Shown: piece by piece, positions 49,784 through 58,316 of the stretch | Layout: every line of letters starts with the position of its first letter | Numbering within the stretch: the stretch's first letter is position 1 | NCBI GenBank assembly: GCA_030066985.1 | Contig: JASJAN010000030.1 | Span: forward strand, 1 to 64,000 | Direction of reading: 5' to 3' | From: Desulfobacterales bacterium | GTDB taxonomy: Bacteria; Desulfobacterota; Desulfobacteria; Desulfobacterales; JAHEIW01 | Length of the DNA: 64,000 nucleotides | The notes under the pieces: model-generated | Database searches by the model: none | What the model was told of the DNA's origin: nothing | What the model saw: only the letters and a program-made list of their open reading frames with translations | Translations under genes and position numbers: made by a program

Positions 49784-51169
49784 TTATGAATTAGCTTTCA
49801 ATGGCTTCAGCTCTGCGAGCATGGTCGGTATCAGCTCTGACACGGTGGGATGGATATGCATGGCGCGTTGGATCACCGTGTAAGGTTGTTTCGCATACAT
49901 GACATCCAAAATAGAATGGATGGCCTCATCACCGCCAACGCCTAAAATGGCCGCACCCAAAATCTCTTTGCTGTCTGCATCCACCAAAATTTTCATAAAC
50001 CCCTGGGTTTCGCCTTTTTCAATGGCGCGGCCAATGTTTTTCATGGCTCTTTTGCCAATCAGCGCCTTGCGCCCCGATTGTTTTACCTGCGCCTCTGTCA
50101 TTCCGGCGCGCCCCAGCGGCGGATCGATGTATAAACCGTAGCAAAGAATGCGATCGCTGACCCGACGGGGGTCATCATCCAATAAATTGGCGGCAACGAT
50201 CTCGTAATCGTTATAGGATGTATGGGTAAACGCGCCCTTGCCATTGCAGTCGCCCAGCGCCCATATGCCGGGCATATTGGTGCGCAGTTGGTCATCCACC
50301 TGGACGTAGCCGCGTTCATCCGTATCAACTCCGGCTTTATCTAAGCCCAGATCATCGGTGTTGGGTGTGCGCCCGACCGCCAGGAGCAGGTGAGAGCCGT
50401 TGACGGCCTTAGCGCCCTTTTCGCAATCGAGCTTAACCTGCACACCATCGCCCTTTTTTTCAACGGCAATACATTCGGCATCGAGTCGAATGTCGATCCC
50501 CTCGTTTTGCAAAATGTCTTTAACCGCTTCAGATACATCTTCATCATCGCGCGCAATCAGGCGGGATCCCATTTCAATAACCGTCACCAGACTGCCGAAC
50601 CGCCGGTACATCTGGGCAAACTCAAGGCCAATATAGCTGCCGCCAATAATGACCAGATGCTCCGGCAGATAGTCGATCTGCATCATGCCGGAATTGGTTA
50701 AATAATCGATCTGATCAAGCCCCGGCATGGGCGGCACAAATGCCCGGCCACCGACATTGATAAATATCTTGCCTGCTTCCAGGACCTCATTGCCGATGCT
50801 CACCTTCCGGGGACCTTCAAATCGGGCATGCCCTTTGAAGACGGTCAGGTTGGATATCTTTTTCATCCATTCCGGCACTTCATGATTGGAACGGCCCGCC
50901 ACGTCATCTTTGCGTGCTTTGACCTTTTTCATGTCCACCGTAACGCTGCCGTCGATCATCACGCCGAAATCAGCCGCACGTCTGGCCATGTATGCAGCAC
51001 GGGCGCTGGCCACCATCGTTTTGGTGGGAATACACCCGGTGTTAACACACGTACCCCCGAACAATTTCCGCTCGATAATTGCGACCTTCATTCCTGCGCC
51101 GGCCAATCTTGCCGACAGCGACGGCCCCGCCTGACCGGTGCCAATGATAATGGCATCAAATTTTTTCAT
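49784..51169 (-). CDS. pyridine nucleotide-disulfide oxidoreductase (Lpd/MerA-like)
   Basis: A 461-residue FAD flavoenzyme with the redox-active disulfide C41-x4-C46 (GGTCVNTGCIPTK), an FAD site (IIIGTGQAG), an NAD(P) site (IIGGSYIGLEFA), ALGDCNG and the C-terminal His-Glu pair (AMHIHPTVSEL). The family includes dihydrolipoamide dehydrogenase and mercuric reductase; no lipoyl enzymes or mer genes are adjacent. It is closest in appearance to FAD-containing oxidoreductases of unknown substrate. GGAGG lies ten bases before ATG 51169. Confidence 0.88.
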   Translation of the reverse strand: MKKFDAIIIGTGQAGPSLSARLAGAGMKVAIIERKLFGGTCVNTGCIPTKTMVASARAAYMARRAADFGVMIDGSVTVDMKKVKARKDDVAGRSNHEVPEWMKKISNLTVFKGHARFEGPRKVSIGNEVLEAGKIFINVGGRAFVPPMPGLDQIDYLTNSGMMQIDYLPEHLVIIGGSYIGLEFAQMYRRFGSLVTVIEMGSRLIARDDEDVSEAVKDILQNEGIDIRLDAECIAVEKKGDGVQVKLDCEKGAKAVNGSHLLLAVGRTPNTDDLGLDKAGVDTDERGYVQVDDQLRTNMPGIWALGDCNGKGAFTHTSYNDYEIVAANLLDDDPRRVSDRILCYGLYIDPPLGRAGMTEAQVKQSGRKALIGKRAMKNIGRAIEKGETQGFMKILVDADSKEILGAAILGVGGDEAIHSILDVMYAKQPYTVIQRAMHIHPTVSELIPTMLAELKPLKANS

Positions 51170-51387
51170 GGGTCGTATTCCTCCATATTTAATTGCTGTC
51201 ATTGAAAAATTACGGCAGGCCCGGCAAGCTGTCAATCAATGCGCATGAAATCTATTTGCCCATTGAGGGGATAATCGCAATTTATGCCAGATTTTAAGTG
51301 TGATGCGGTAGTTACTCTACTCCAGGGTTTGTGCAAATTTTCTTAAAACGGTTGTGGCGATGGGGTACAGCAGGCGGTGCCCCCCAA

Positions 51388-52518
51388 TCACATTGGCTTT
51401 TCATGTGGCTCAAATCGATAGCGTACACCGGTGTGGAAATCGTCAAACATATTGAAAATTTGATATTGCCCGGTCGTTATGGTTTCACCTGAATTGGCCA
51501 TCATCAAAACAAAAAGGCCGACTATCAGACCACTTTCTTTTCTCTGTTTCACATTGATGCGCCCCGTAAAGGTCATTGGTGCAATACTTTCCCAGACAGC
51601 ATTCTCACTTACCTCAAGTACGCTTCCCCCCAGTATCGAAGGAGAAATGGTTTGGGTTGGCCCCTCAACGTGAATGTCCTCCATTTCCAATGTGAGACAA
51701 TCAAGATAAACCACACTGCTGCCTGCATCAGATGACATTCCTGCACCGGCTCCCAGCTCAAATTCCCAGGTTAGCCAGGAGTCACAGAGAGGGGCCGGAA
51801 ACTTGTAGCCTAATTCGGCAAAAAAATAATAATAGGCGTTTTCATCCTCATCATTTGTCATTTTACCGTAAAAGGGCAACGTTGCCTGATTCATTTGATA
51901 GGACATCCCCCCTTCACATGACGATGAGCTCTCGCATGCGCCCTTCCATTCTCCAATAGAAAACTGCTCCGGATGGGTGAGCCATCCTTTACGGATCTCA
52001 CATGGACTTGAAAATTCGGATTTTCCCTGCTGGGTAGACCACCCAAGTTCTTTCATCGCATCTTCAATTGAACCTGAGGCCATCGGGTACGGGGTTTTTC
52101 CTGGAGGCGGCGGCGGAAAGGGTCGTGCTAAGGGGGATGGAATATTACCTTTTGCTTTCTGTCCACTGGCTATTTTTTTTGCATGCTCAAGAAGCTGCTT
52201 GGTTAGCTTTTCTTTTCGTTGTCTGAAAACTTTCAAAACCTTTTTAGGGTCTGCATCGGGGGCTGTCAAAGATAGTTTTGTAACCAGCGCTGACGGGTCT
52301 CGCAATTGATTGTTTAAATATGCCAGTTCGAATTTAATACTGCGGATAGCCAGCGCCTCTTCGTCAATTTTGAAGATCGACTTTCTTTTCTCAGCAGTCA
52401 AAACTTTGGCTTGTTTTCCTTTTTTAAAAAAAGAGGATGCTGAACCTGCCTGACAAGGCAAGGTCAGGATAATGATTACTGCCAAAACGCTTGCCAGCCG
52501 AATGAGCACTTGTTTCAT
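51388..52518 (-). CDS. exported hypothetical protein
   Basis: A 376-residue secreted protein. The signal peptide cleaves near CQAGSA. The next part is charged and helical (about 40-120), followed by a Pro-rich link (RPFPPPPPGKTPYP). The main C-terminal portion is beta-rich with several Cys (CEIRKGW, CESSSSCEGG, LCDSWLTWEFELG). AGGAGG is five bases before ATG 52518. I do not recognise the family. Confidence 0.68.
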   Translation of the reverse strand: MKQVLIRLASVLAVIIILTLPCQAGSASSFFKKGKQAKVLTAEKRKSIFKIDEEALAIRSIKFELAYLNNQLRDPSALVTKLSLTAPDADPKKVLKVFRQRKEKLTKQLLEHAKKIASGQKAKGNIPSPLARPFPPPPPGKTPYPMASGSIEDAMKELGWSTQQGKSEFSSPCEIRKGWLTHPEQFSIGEWKGACESSSSCEGGMSYQMNQATLPFYGKMTNDEDENAYYYFFAELGYKFPAPLCDSWLTWEFELGAGAGMSSDAGSSVVYLDCLTLEMEDIHVEGPTQTISPSILGGSVLEVSENAVWESIAPMTFTGRINVKQRKESGLIVGLFVLMMANSGETITTGQYQIFNMFDDFHTGVRYRFEPHEKPM

Positions 52519-52700
52519 CTGGTCCTCCTTTTGCGCCAAGGGATGCCCACAACATCATAAATTTCTTCCATTATTTTTGGCCTATTTTTTAACTCTTATC
52601 TTGCATTATGTGATAGCTATCGTCGTCCGAGCTTATTTTTCATTTAATGATAGATTAACGATGATCTTTTAATAAGGCTAGTCTTGATTTAAAAATGATA

Positions 52701-53091
52701 AACCCCGCCTCTCAATTAGAGAAGCAGGGCTACTGTTTCCGTGTCATTTAGCGGCTTCTTTGATTCGGGTTATGAATTTAGATAAAATACCTTAACCGTT
52801 AAGCCTTGAGCCTGACGCCTTGCGCCTATTTTTTACTATGCCTACCTCATTATGGGGGTTAGCGCATTATTTAAACAAAATTTAAGTATCCTAAAATCTG
52901 TTTTAATGTCAAGGGGTTTTGCAGGATTGGAGTTGGGACGGAGAGCGTCAAACACCCAGAATTTTTGGAATTTTGTCCAAGCTGCTGCAAGCGATGAAGA
53001 TGCGGCAATTGACGTCTCCACTATGATTGCTAGTTTTTTACTAATTTAACTGATCAACCAATACGATGGGCGTCCCCCTGCTTTCATTTTT
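52701..53091. repeat. long dispersed repeat, copy A
   Basis: A 390-base stretch similar to 60481-60808. Both start with a hairpin (CCCCGCCTCT/AGAGAAGCAGGG), share ATTCGGGTTxTGAATTTAG, GAGCCTGACGCCTTGCGCC and ATGTCAAGGGGTTTTG, and end with a GGGCGTCCCC-type core. Copy A has about 60 more bases inside. A frame at 52852-53049 crosses it but is not gene-like. Confidence 0.7.
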
Positions 53092-53166
53092 GCCCTTTAT
53101 TATTTTCCGATGTCTGCTACACTGTAGTTCCTCTGTTAACCTTAAAACTTGGCTGGGTGATTATCC

Positions 53167-54549
53167 ATGGAAATAGCAATCGTCGGCGCAGGTGTATTGG
53201 GATCGATCTTCGGCGGTCTTTTTTTGGAAAAAGGGTTCAAGGTGACGCTGATCGAGGTGCTGGAAGAGCGTGTCCGTCTTATCGATAAGGAGGGATTATG
53301 GCTTCAGTGGCCTGACGGCAAGCGAACCCATTCGCGAATCGACATTACCTCCAACGTAGACGAAGTTGGAGATAAAGACGTGGTCATGATAGCCGTTAAA
53401 GGCTACCATACCGGATCGGCCATCAAGAGCGCCAGGCCAATGATAAGGGATGACACGATCGTTCTTTCGGTTCAAAACGGCCTTGGGAATTTAGAGGCCA
53501 TTGCCGAAAGCGTCGGATCGGAACGGGTGGTGGGCGGTATCACGGCCCATTCGGGGATGCCGGTGAGCATGAATGAAGTTCGCTACGTAGGGGGCCTCGG
53601 CCCTTTACTGGTGATCGGCCCTTATGACGGGGTATCCCGTCCGGGATTTGAGAATATGGTTGAGCAGTTCCAGTCGGTGGGTCTGGACGTGCATGCCACA
53701 AGCGACATCAACAGCGTCATCTGGAAGAAACTCATTGCCAATGTCTCAACCAATGTGGTGGCCGCCCTGACCGGTCTGACCGGCGGGGTCGCTGTAAAGC
53801 ATGAGCCGTCGGTTAGTATCATCGAAGCCCTCTCGCTCGAGCTGGGCCAGGTGGCACGCGCCAAAGGCATCGATCTACCCGAGCTCGACGATCCCCTTGA
53901 TTTTTCCTTAAAGGCCTTTGGCTCTACCAAGGACAACCGCGTCTCCATGCTGCAGGATGTTGAAGCCGGTCGCCCCACCGAGATTGGCAACTTAAATGAA
54001 GTCATCGTATCCGAAGGCCGGCGATACAACATCCCGACACCCTACAATGAGGCGGTTTCCTGGTTGACCCGCGGTGTAGAAGAGCGAAACCGCCAGAAAC
54101 GCCAGGTAGCTGAATCAAGCAAAGAATCCAAAGCCGTTCGCGATGCCATTAAAAAAGAAGATCTGGAAGCATTGCGCAAGGCCCTTGAAGCCTCCCCTTT
54201 AACCCGCGCCCTTTCCATCCAGTTTACGGAGTTTGAAGCCGGTCGCGCCTCAGCCCGTTTGCCGGGCACCAATCAATTGCCCAATTTTTTGGGGTATACC
54301 CATACGGGCGCCCTGTTTACCTTGGCTGAGCAAACCATGGCAGCTGCCGCCAATTCCCTGGGACATGTTGGATTGCCCTTGAATTGTGATGTTCAGTTTT
54401 TGAAAGCAGCGGATCCCGCAAAAGATGTCATCGCTTCTGCGCGCGTAATCGATACCCAGGGACGGATTGCCCGCGTGCAGGTGGAACTCACACAGGACGA
54501 GCAAACCGTCGCAAAAGTATCTGAGATGGTTTTTTTACGAAAAAAATAG
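53167..54549 (+). CDS. ketopantoate-reductase-like protein fused to a hotdog thioesterase domain
   Basis: A 460-residue fusion. Residues 1 to about 310 form an ApbA/PanE-type NADPH reductase: GxGxxG at 7-12 (GAGVLG), VQNGLGN, and the catalytic-type Lys/Asn in the IWKKLIANVSTN segment (about 188-199). A Lys/Glu-rich linker (about 310-340) leads to a hotdog domain (about 346-460) of the PaaI/DUF4442 kind (HTGALFTLAEQTMAAAA, NCDVQFLKAADP). A reductase joined to a thioesterase suggests a 2-oxoacyl-CoA or related substrate, not just pantothenate. The start has a weak GGGTG site. Confidence 0.85.
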   Translation: MEIAIVGAGVLGSIFGGLFLEKGFKVTLIEVLEERVRLIDKEGLWLQWPDGKRTHSRIDITSNVDEVGDKDVVMIAVKGYHTGSAIKSARPMIRDDTIVLSVQNGLGNLEAIAESVGSERVVGGITAHSGMPVSMNEVRYVGGLGPLLVIGPYDGVSRPGFENMVEQFQSVGLDVHATSDINSVIWKKLIANVSTNVVAALTGLTGGVAVKHEPSVSIIEALSLELGQVARAKGIDLPELDDPLDFSLKAFGSTKDNRVSMLQDVEAGRPTEIGNLNEVIVSEGRRYNIPTPYNEAVSWLTRGVEERNRQKRQVAESSKESKAVRDAIKKEDLEALRKALEASPLTRALSIQFTEFEAGRASARLPGTNQLPNFLGYTHTGALFTLAEQTMAAAANSLGHVGLPLNCDVQFLKAADPAKDVIASARVIDTQGRIARVQVELTQDEQTVAKVSEMVFLRKK

Positions 54550-54628
54550 ATTTGAGAACCGGCAGAAAAAATTTCTGATGGTTTAAAAAAGCGGACAGCA
54601 AGCGCAGATGCGCCCATCTTTTAGAAGC

Positions 54629-54653
54629 GCTAAAAACAACCCCGTTTTTAGCG
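54629..54653 (+). terminator. hairpin after the fusion gene
   Basis: CGCTAAAAAC (54629-54638) pairs perfectly with GTTTTTAGCG (54644-54653) around a five-base loop. The T-run is inside the stem, so termination would be weak. It lies 80 bases after the stop. Confidence 0.5.
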
Positions 54654-54659
54654 GTTCTT

Positions 54660-55006
54660 ACAAATAAACCAGTACTTACCGCGGCCCGACCCCATTTGCA
54701 GCATTTATCGATTATTCTTGACACGAATGTCAGTTTTCCGGTATTTGGTAGCCAAATATACGCTTCTTTAAGCTCAGTTTGACGCCGTAAATTCAATTTC
54801 ATTTTCAATACTCTCTATTATCCCTTCGCTGTGCAGCGACACCTCACTTCTAGTTTACATTTCCTGCGCGAGTAAACGGAATTTTTTCAGATTAAAATTT
54901 GAAAATTAGGTGAAAACAAGCTGGAAGACCCACTTTATATTAGCCTGCCTGCTAATTGATGCGTTTGGGTTAGCTTCAACACTAAACCAATAAAGGGAGG
55001 TGTATC
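54660..55006. other. non-coding stretch upstream of the ankyrin gene
   Basis: About 345 bases. It contains CGGCCCGACCCCATTT near 54682, a word also seen near 57755 and in weaker form near 56440 and 63155. A reverse frame at 54488-54808 is not gene-like. The ankyrin promoter must be near the end (TTATAT near 54937), but no -35 is clear. Confidence 0.4.
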
Positions 55007-55660
55007 ATGTTTAAATCAAGGAAACGATGGGAACATACCCTCTTATGCGTATGTGCAATCGTTTTTGTCTTGGGCGGATACGCTGCAGCAGAATCCCTAT
55101 GCGACTGTGCAATAAGAGGGGACCTTGAAAAAGTAAATCTTTTGATTGCAGAAGGCGCCGATGTAAATATGACTGCCCCAGGTGGTGTAACCCCGCTGCA
55201 TTTTGCTGCCGATAGAGGACATAAGGAGGTAGTGCAACTGCTTATCTCAAAGGGTGCTGATGTAAATGCCTGCACAAAATCTATGACTTATCCTATACAT
55301 TGGGCTACAGACAGTGGGCACAAGGATGTGGTGGAAACGCTCATTTTAAATGGCGCTAATATAGATGCGGTCGATAAAGACGGAAAAACCCCTTTGCACA
55401 GGGCAGCAAAACTTGGCTACAAGGATGTGGCGGAAATTCTTATCTTAAAAGGCGGCAATGTAAATGCACTCGATGAATATAGAGCGGCTCCTCTTCATTT
55501 GGCAATTATAAATAAACATACTGATGTAGCGGAACTGCTTATCTTAAAAGGTGCAGATGTGAACGCGGTTACCGAGTATGGCACAACTCCTTTGGATTTG
55601 GCGAATATCAATAAAGAAAAAGATGTTCTGGAACTGCTCATGAAGCAAGGTGCACAGTAA
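55007..55660 (+). CDS. exported ankyrin-repeat protein
   Basis: A 217-residue protein with a signal peptide (cleavage near AAAES, residue 28) and about six ankyrin repeats (GxTPLHxAAxxGHxxVxxxLIxxGADVNA). Repeats 2 to 6 are regular at 33 residues; the first is partial. GGGAGG lies six bases before ATG. Ankyrin repeats mediate protein binding, here in the periplasm or outside the cell. The partner is unknown. It is single, with repeats on both sides. Confidence 0.86.
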   Translation: MFKSRKRWEHTLLCVCAIVFVLGGYAAAESLCDCAIRGDLEKVNLLIAEGADVNMTAPGGVTPLHFAADRGHKEVVQLLISKGADVNACTKSMTYPIHWATDSGHKDVVETLILNGANIDAVDKDGKTPLHRAAKLGYKDVAEILILKGGNVNALDEYRAAPLHLAIINKHTDVAELLILKGADVNAVTEYGTTPLDLANINKEKDVLELLMKQGAQ

Positions 55661-55735
55661 AAATATGAAGCGGAGTAATGGCAATTATATTAGTAGGCAG
55701 GCTAATTAAAAAGGAAAAGAGGACCGACCGATCTA

Positions 55736-55936
55736 TTTATGCATTTAGGCCCAACCCCATTAGATCCAAACCCGCGCGGACCTACTATAGGCTTGGAAAT
55801 GAAACCCTACTTGCCGCGGCGCCTTGTCACGGCGCAGCATGTAAATGCGAAGACGGAAGTTTGACAAAACGACGCCGGATCCTCAGCACTCAGTCATGGA
55901 TTTACTTTTTAACCAATATAATGGGCGTCCCCCTAC
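55736..55936 (+). repeat. mosaic of dispersed repeats
   Basis: The segment carries TATTTATGCATTTAGGCCC (also at 62997-63020), then the GC-rich repeat words (CTACTTGCCGCGGCG, GCGAAGACGGAAG) and ends in TTTTAACCAATATAATGGGCG plus TCCCCCT. These are the same modules as elsewhere but joined in a new order. Confidence 0.6.
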
Positions 55937-55953
55937 TTTTTCTTTCAAAGATC

Positions 55954-56367
55954 CTAATCAGACGTAATCTTGTGATGTTCAAAAATCCCGCGGGCAGATA
56001 GAAGGAACATCCAGGCCATACTCAAGTATAGAACTGTGTCTATATGTATGAAACCATTGCTTACCAGGTTCTCAATTAGCGCGATAACAGATACTATCAA
56101 TCCCGCAACAGGAGCAGCCTTGAATTTTTTGACGATCCCCCAGCCAATCAGGCCTGCGGCCGTAAAATGAATTAGCGCATTCCAGAAAATACCGACCGAC
56201 AGGGAATCTTTTGTAAAAATAGCGCTCGCGATAACACCAATAAGTGCTACTCCCCATATTGCTGCCAAAAAAAAGGACATAAAACTGCCCATTCGAATCA
56301 TGATTTTTCTATAATTTGGGTCAGTAGCAGGAGGCCAGAAGAAAAACGTCCACTTCCTTTTTTCCAT
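55954..56367 (-). CDS. four-helix membrane protein, hypothetical
   Basis: A 137-residue membrane protein with four hydrophobic helices (about 25-47, 56-76, 83-102, 108-127). The start MEKRKWTFFFWPPATDP is four bases after GAGGATTTG-like sequence; the frame upstream to 56442 has no ribosome site. The tail is short and basic. I do not recognise it. It could be of the DUF5367 or similar small-membrane type, but I cannot tell. Confidence 0.6.
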   Translation of the reverse strand: MEKRKWTFFFWPPATDPNYRKIMIRMGSFMSFFLAAIWGVALIGVIASAIFTKDSLSVGIFWNALIHFTAAGLIGWGIVKKFKAAPVAGLIVSVIALIENLVSNGFIHIDTVLYLSMAWMFLLSARGIFEHHKITSD

Positions 56368-56486
56368 CAAATCCTCTCTTATAGAAAGGCTGCCCGGTAT
56401 GGTGTGTTTAAGTTTGACAGATCCTTTAACGGGCGACCCCATTTTTAATATTCAGCCATGAGCGTACAATTTTTTGTTTACGCCAG

Positions 56487-56517
56487 CTAGAAACTTATAA
56501 TTTTATGGGCGTCCCCC
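56487..56517 (+). repeat. GGGCGTCCCC-family repeat end
   Basis: A 31-base copy identical to the reverse complement of 39336-39366, including CTAGAAACTTATAATTTTAT and the GGGCGTCCCCC core. Its inverted partner is not evident within 500 bases. Confidence 0.8.
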
Positions 56518-56554
56518 ACTTTTACAAAGGGCATACTGTCTTTCTAGACAGATG

Positions 56555-56728
56555 CTAAGCTTTCTTTGTGAGGAAAAAGTGTTTAAGGACCAGTATGCCA
56601 ATCGGTCCAAGGATAAATCCTGCCGCGTACCCCACGGCAAAATTCTTTCCCCTGGCATCAGTTATCCAGGTGCCAATAACACCAAACACATTGGCAACAG
56701 CCAATATCAGAATAATGTACGTTTCCAT
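56555..56728 (-). CDS. small membrane protein, 57 residues
   Basis: A short gene: GGGAGATAAC precedes ATG 56728 by five bases, and the frame runs to TAG 56557-56555. It encodes METYIILILAVANVFG… with a first helix (about 4-22), a polar turn (TDARGKNFA) and a Gly-rich second helix (about 33-50; GYAAGFILGPIGILVLKHFF). The tail is basic. The composition is clearly membrane-protein-like and codon use is natural. Function unknown. It stands alone between two membrane/envelope genes on the same strand. Confidence 0.65.
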   Translation of the reverse strand: METYIILILAVANVFGVIGTWITDARGKNFAVGYAAGFILGPIGILVLKHFFLTKKA

Positions 56729-56892
56729 GTTATCTCCCTATTTATCCAGCGAAAAAGTCGGACCTATTAACAAAGGGGGCGTCTGTTCATTTTATATGTT
56801 TAGGCCCGAAAATGGTTTTTTAAACTCTTCTTATGGATTATCAACCGCTTAGCGTGTTCCGACTACAATTTTCATTTTCTGACAAATTAGCG

Positions 56893-57342
56893 TTAGGGGC
56901 CTCCTCCCATCATAGGCGGATAATATTCATGTTCCCGCCACATGCGTATATCACTGCTCTCGATTTTGAGGCACGGGCTGGGGCAGTGCTCGACCGTTTC
57001 TTCAGTCAGACCGGCTATGGTTCCGGTCACGGTGATTCGGTCATCAGGGCTGTAATCATTCGAATCGAATATGTCGTTGTGAGAAGCAAAGAATCTGCCT
57101 TCAGATTTATCCCTGGTCTGGGGTTTCGTATTCCAATCCAGCGGGGTTTGCAGGATCGTAATATCTGTCTGTTCCCCTCTTGCTTTGGAATATAAAATAT
57201 ATCCCCCCAAAGTCACAGGTTCCCCAACACGGCTATCTGCCTCCGCTACCATGGTGTTGAACGGTACTTGCGATTTACCGGCACAGGAAATAAAAAAAAT
57301 GACGATACAAATACCTATTAGCAAACCTTTTAATGTTGTCAT
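56893..57342 (-). CDS. Slp-family outer-membrane lipoprotein
   Basis: A 149-residue lipoprotein with lipobox FISC (C20). The mature part (FNTMVAEADSRVGEPVTLGGYIL, RITVTGTIAGLTEE) has the beta-strand pattern of the Slp starvation-inducible lipoprotein group. Slp proteins of enterobacteria are acid/starvation induced, but here regulation is unknown. GGAGG lies seven bases before ATG 57342. The C-terminus is Pro/Gly-rich (YYPPMMGGGP). It is single. Confidence 0.78.
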   Translation of the reverse strand: MTTLKGLLIGICIVIFFISCAGKSQVPFNTMVAEADSRVGEPVTLGGYILYSKARGEQTDITILQTPLDWNTKPQTRDKSEGRFFASHNDIFDSNDYSPDDRITVTGTIAGLTEETVEHCPSPCLKIESSDIRMWREHEYYPPMMGGGP

Positions 57343-57599
57343 TATTGTACCTCCATTTAATTCGATTATCATACTCTAAATAATGTTGTAAACAGGTGCA
57401 TGATCCTTAATTATGAGGGTCAAGATAGTTCCGCCTATTTTACCGGCCATCAAGTTTGGTAACTTTTGTTACAGTATCTATGAAGTATAAATTGAAGTCT
57501 AGGTACAGCGTTTGTTAAATGGAGAGTATATTGCGGATATGATCCAACAAATTGCGGGCGATGGGGAGGCGGCAGTTTTCTGGTACTTCGAATCGAGTA

Positions 57600-57750
57600 T
57601 TACTGAACTCAACTCGCCACGGCGACTTGTCGCGGCGTAGCTCATAGAGCGAAGACGGAAGCCCAGGGGGCGAAGACGAGTCCTCAACACTAAGGCCTAT
57701 ACCTCCGAACCTTGAACCTTTGAACCTTGGTTATGGGCGCCCCTTTTTTT
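57600..57750 (+). repeat. GC-rich dispersed repeat with GGGCG-CCCC end
   Basis: CGCCACGGCGACTTGTCGCG and GCGAAGACGGAAGC match 55815-55860 and 48440-48495. It is followed by GAACCTTGAACCTTTGAACC and ends in TTATGGGCGCCCC. The rest of the 460-base gap (57343-57803) shows no gene. Confidence 0.6.
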
Positions 57751-57803
57751 TGTGGTCCGGCCCCATTTTTACCAGAAGCGTAAACCACAAAAAGATCTCA
57801 AAT

Positions 57804-57986
57804 CTATTCCATACCACCACCGGGTAATTGGGGGTTAAACTTGAACTCACAGCCGCATTCATCACAGGTTGCATTTTTTTCAGTTTCCTTTTCGCAAAGT
57901 GCTACCTGTGCACTGAAGCATTCAGGGCATTTTAAGTTGGCAAAAGATTCCTTTAATTTACATAATTGTTCACAGGATAATTTCAT
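57804..57986 (-). CDS. small zinc-ribbon protein, 60 residues
   Basis: A short protein with C20-x2-C23 (CPECFS) and C41-x2-C44 (CDECGC), a zinc ribbon like those of small sulfonate/Mo-related or regulatory proteins. C5, C9 and C31 are additional. The tail is Gly-rich. GGGGG lies four bases before ATG. Function unknown. It is a single gene between repeats. Confidence 0.65.
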   Translation of the reverse strand: MKLSCEQLCKLKESFANLKCPECFSAQVALCEKETEKNATCDECGCEFKFNPQLPGGGME

Positions 57987-58316
57987 TTGACCCCCTGAAA
58001 TGAGTACTAAATTATGATTTGCATCTGCAAATAGTTATGAGCGTTAAGACGCCTTAATAAAAGCCGAACTGAGTGTTGTCCGGATAAACGAGCGCTACTC
58101 TGCCCTGTCTGTGATAAAGTTATTTCAGAAAGCTTATCACATTGTGGCATTTGTCAATTAATTTTTCTAACGTGGTTTGGGGGCAAGGATTTCACGAATG
58201 CTTTCCAGGCGCTCACAGGCGAAGGGGATGCAGCAAGTTACACGGTTGTATCTGACACCTAATACCCATTACCCAATCCCTCATACCTGTTAGTGATAAA
58301 TTTAATGGGCATCCCC
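57987..58316. repeat. intergenic stretch ending in a repeat core
   Basis: About 330 bases with no gene. It includes the word TGACACCTAATACCCATTACC near 58253 and ends in TTTAATGGGCATCCCCCTAA (58301-58320), a variant of the GGGCGTCCCC core that overlaps the stop of the next gene. Confidence 0.55.

Noticed and set aside
52852-53049. Small gene in the long repeat
   Set aside because: The frame is not kept in copy B at 60617-60823 and has no ribosome site.
54488-54808. Minus-strand gene after the fusion gene
   Set aside because: It overlaps the end of the real gene, crosses the hairpin and lacks family features.
57499-57690. Arg-rich minus-strand ORF
   Set aside because: It is a translation of the GC-rich dispersed repeat.
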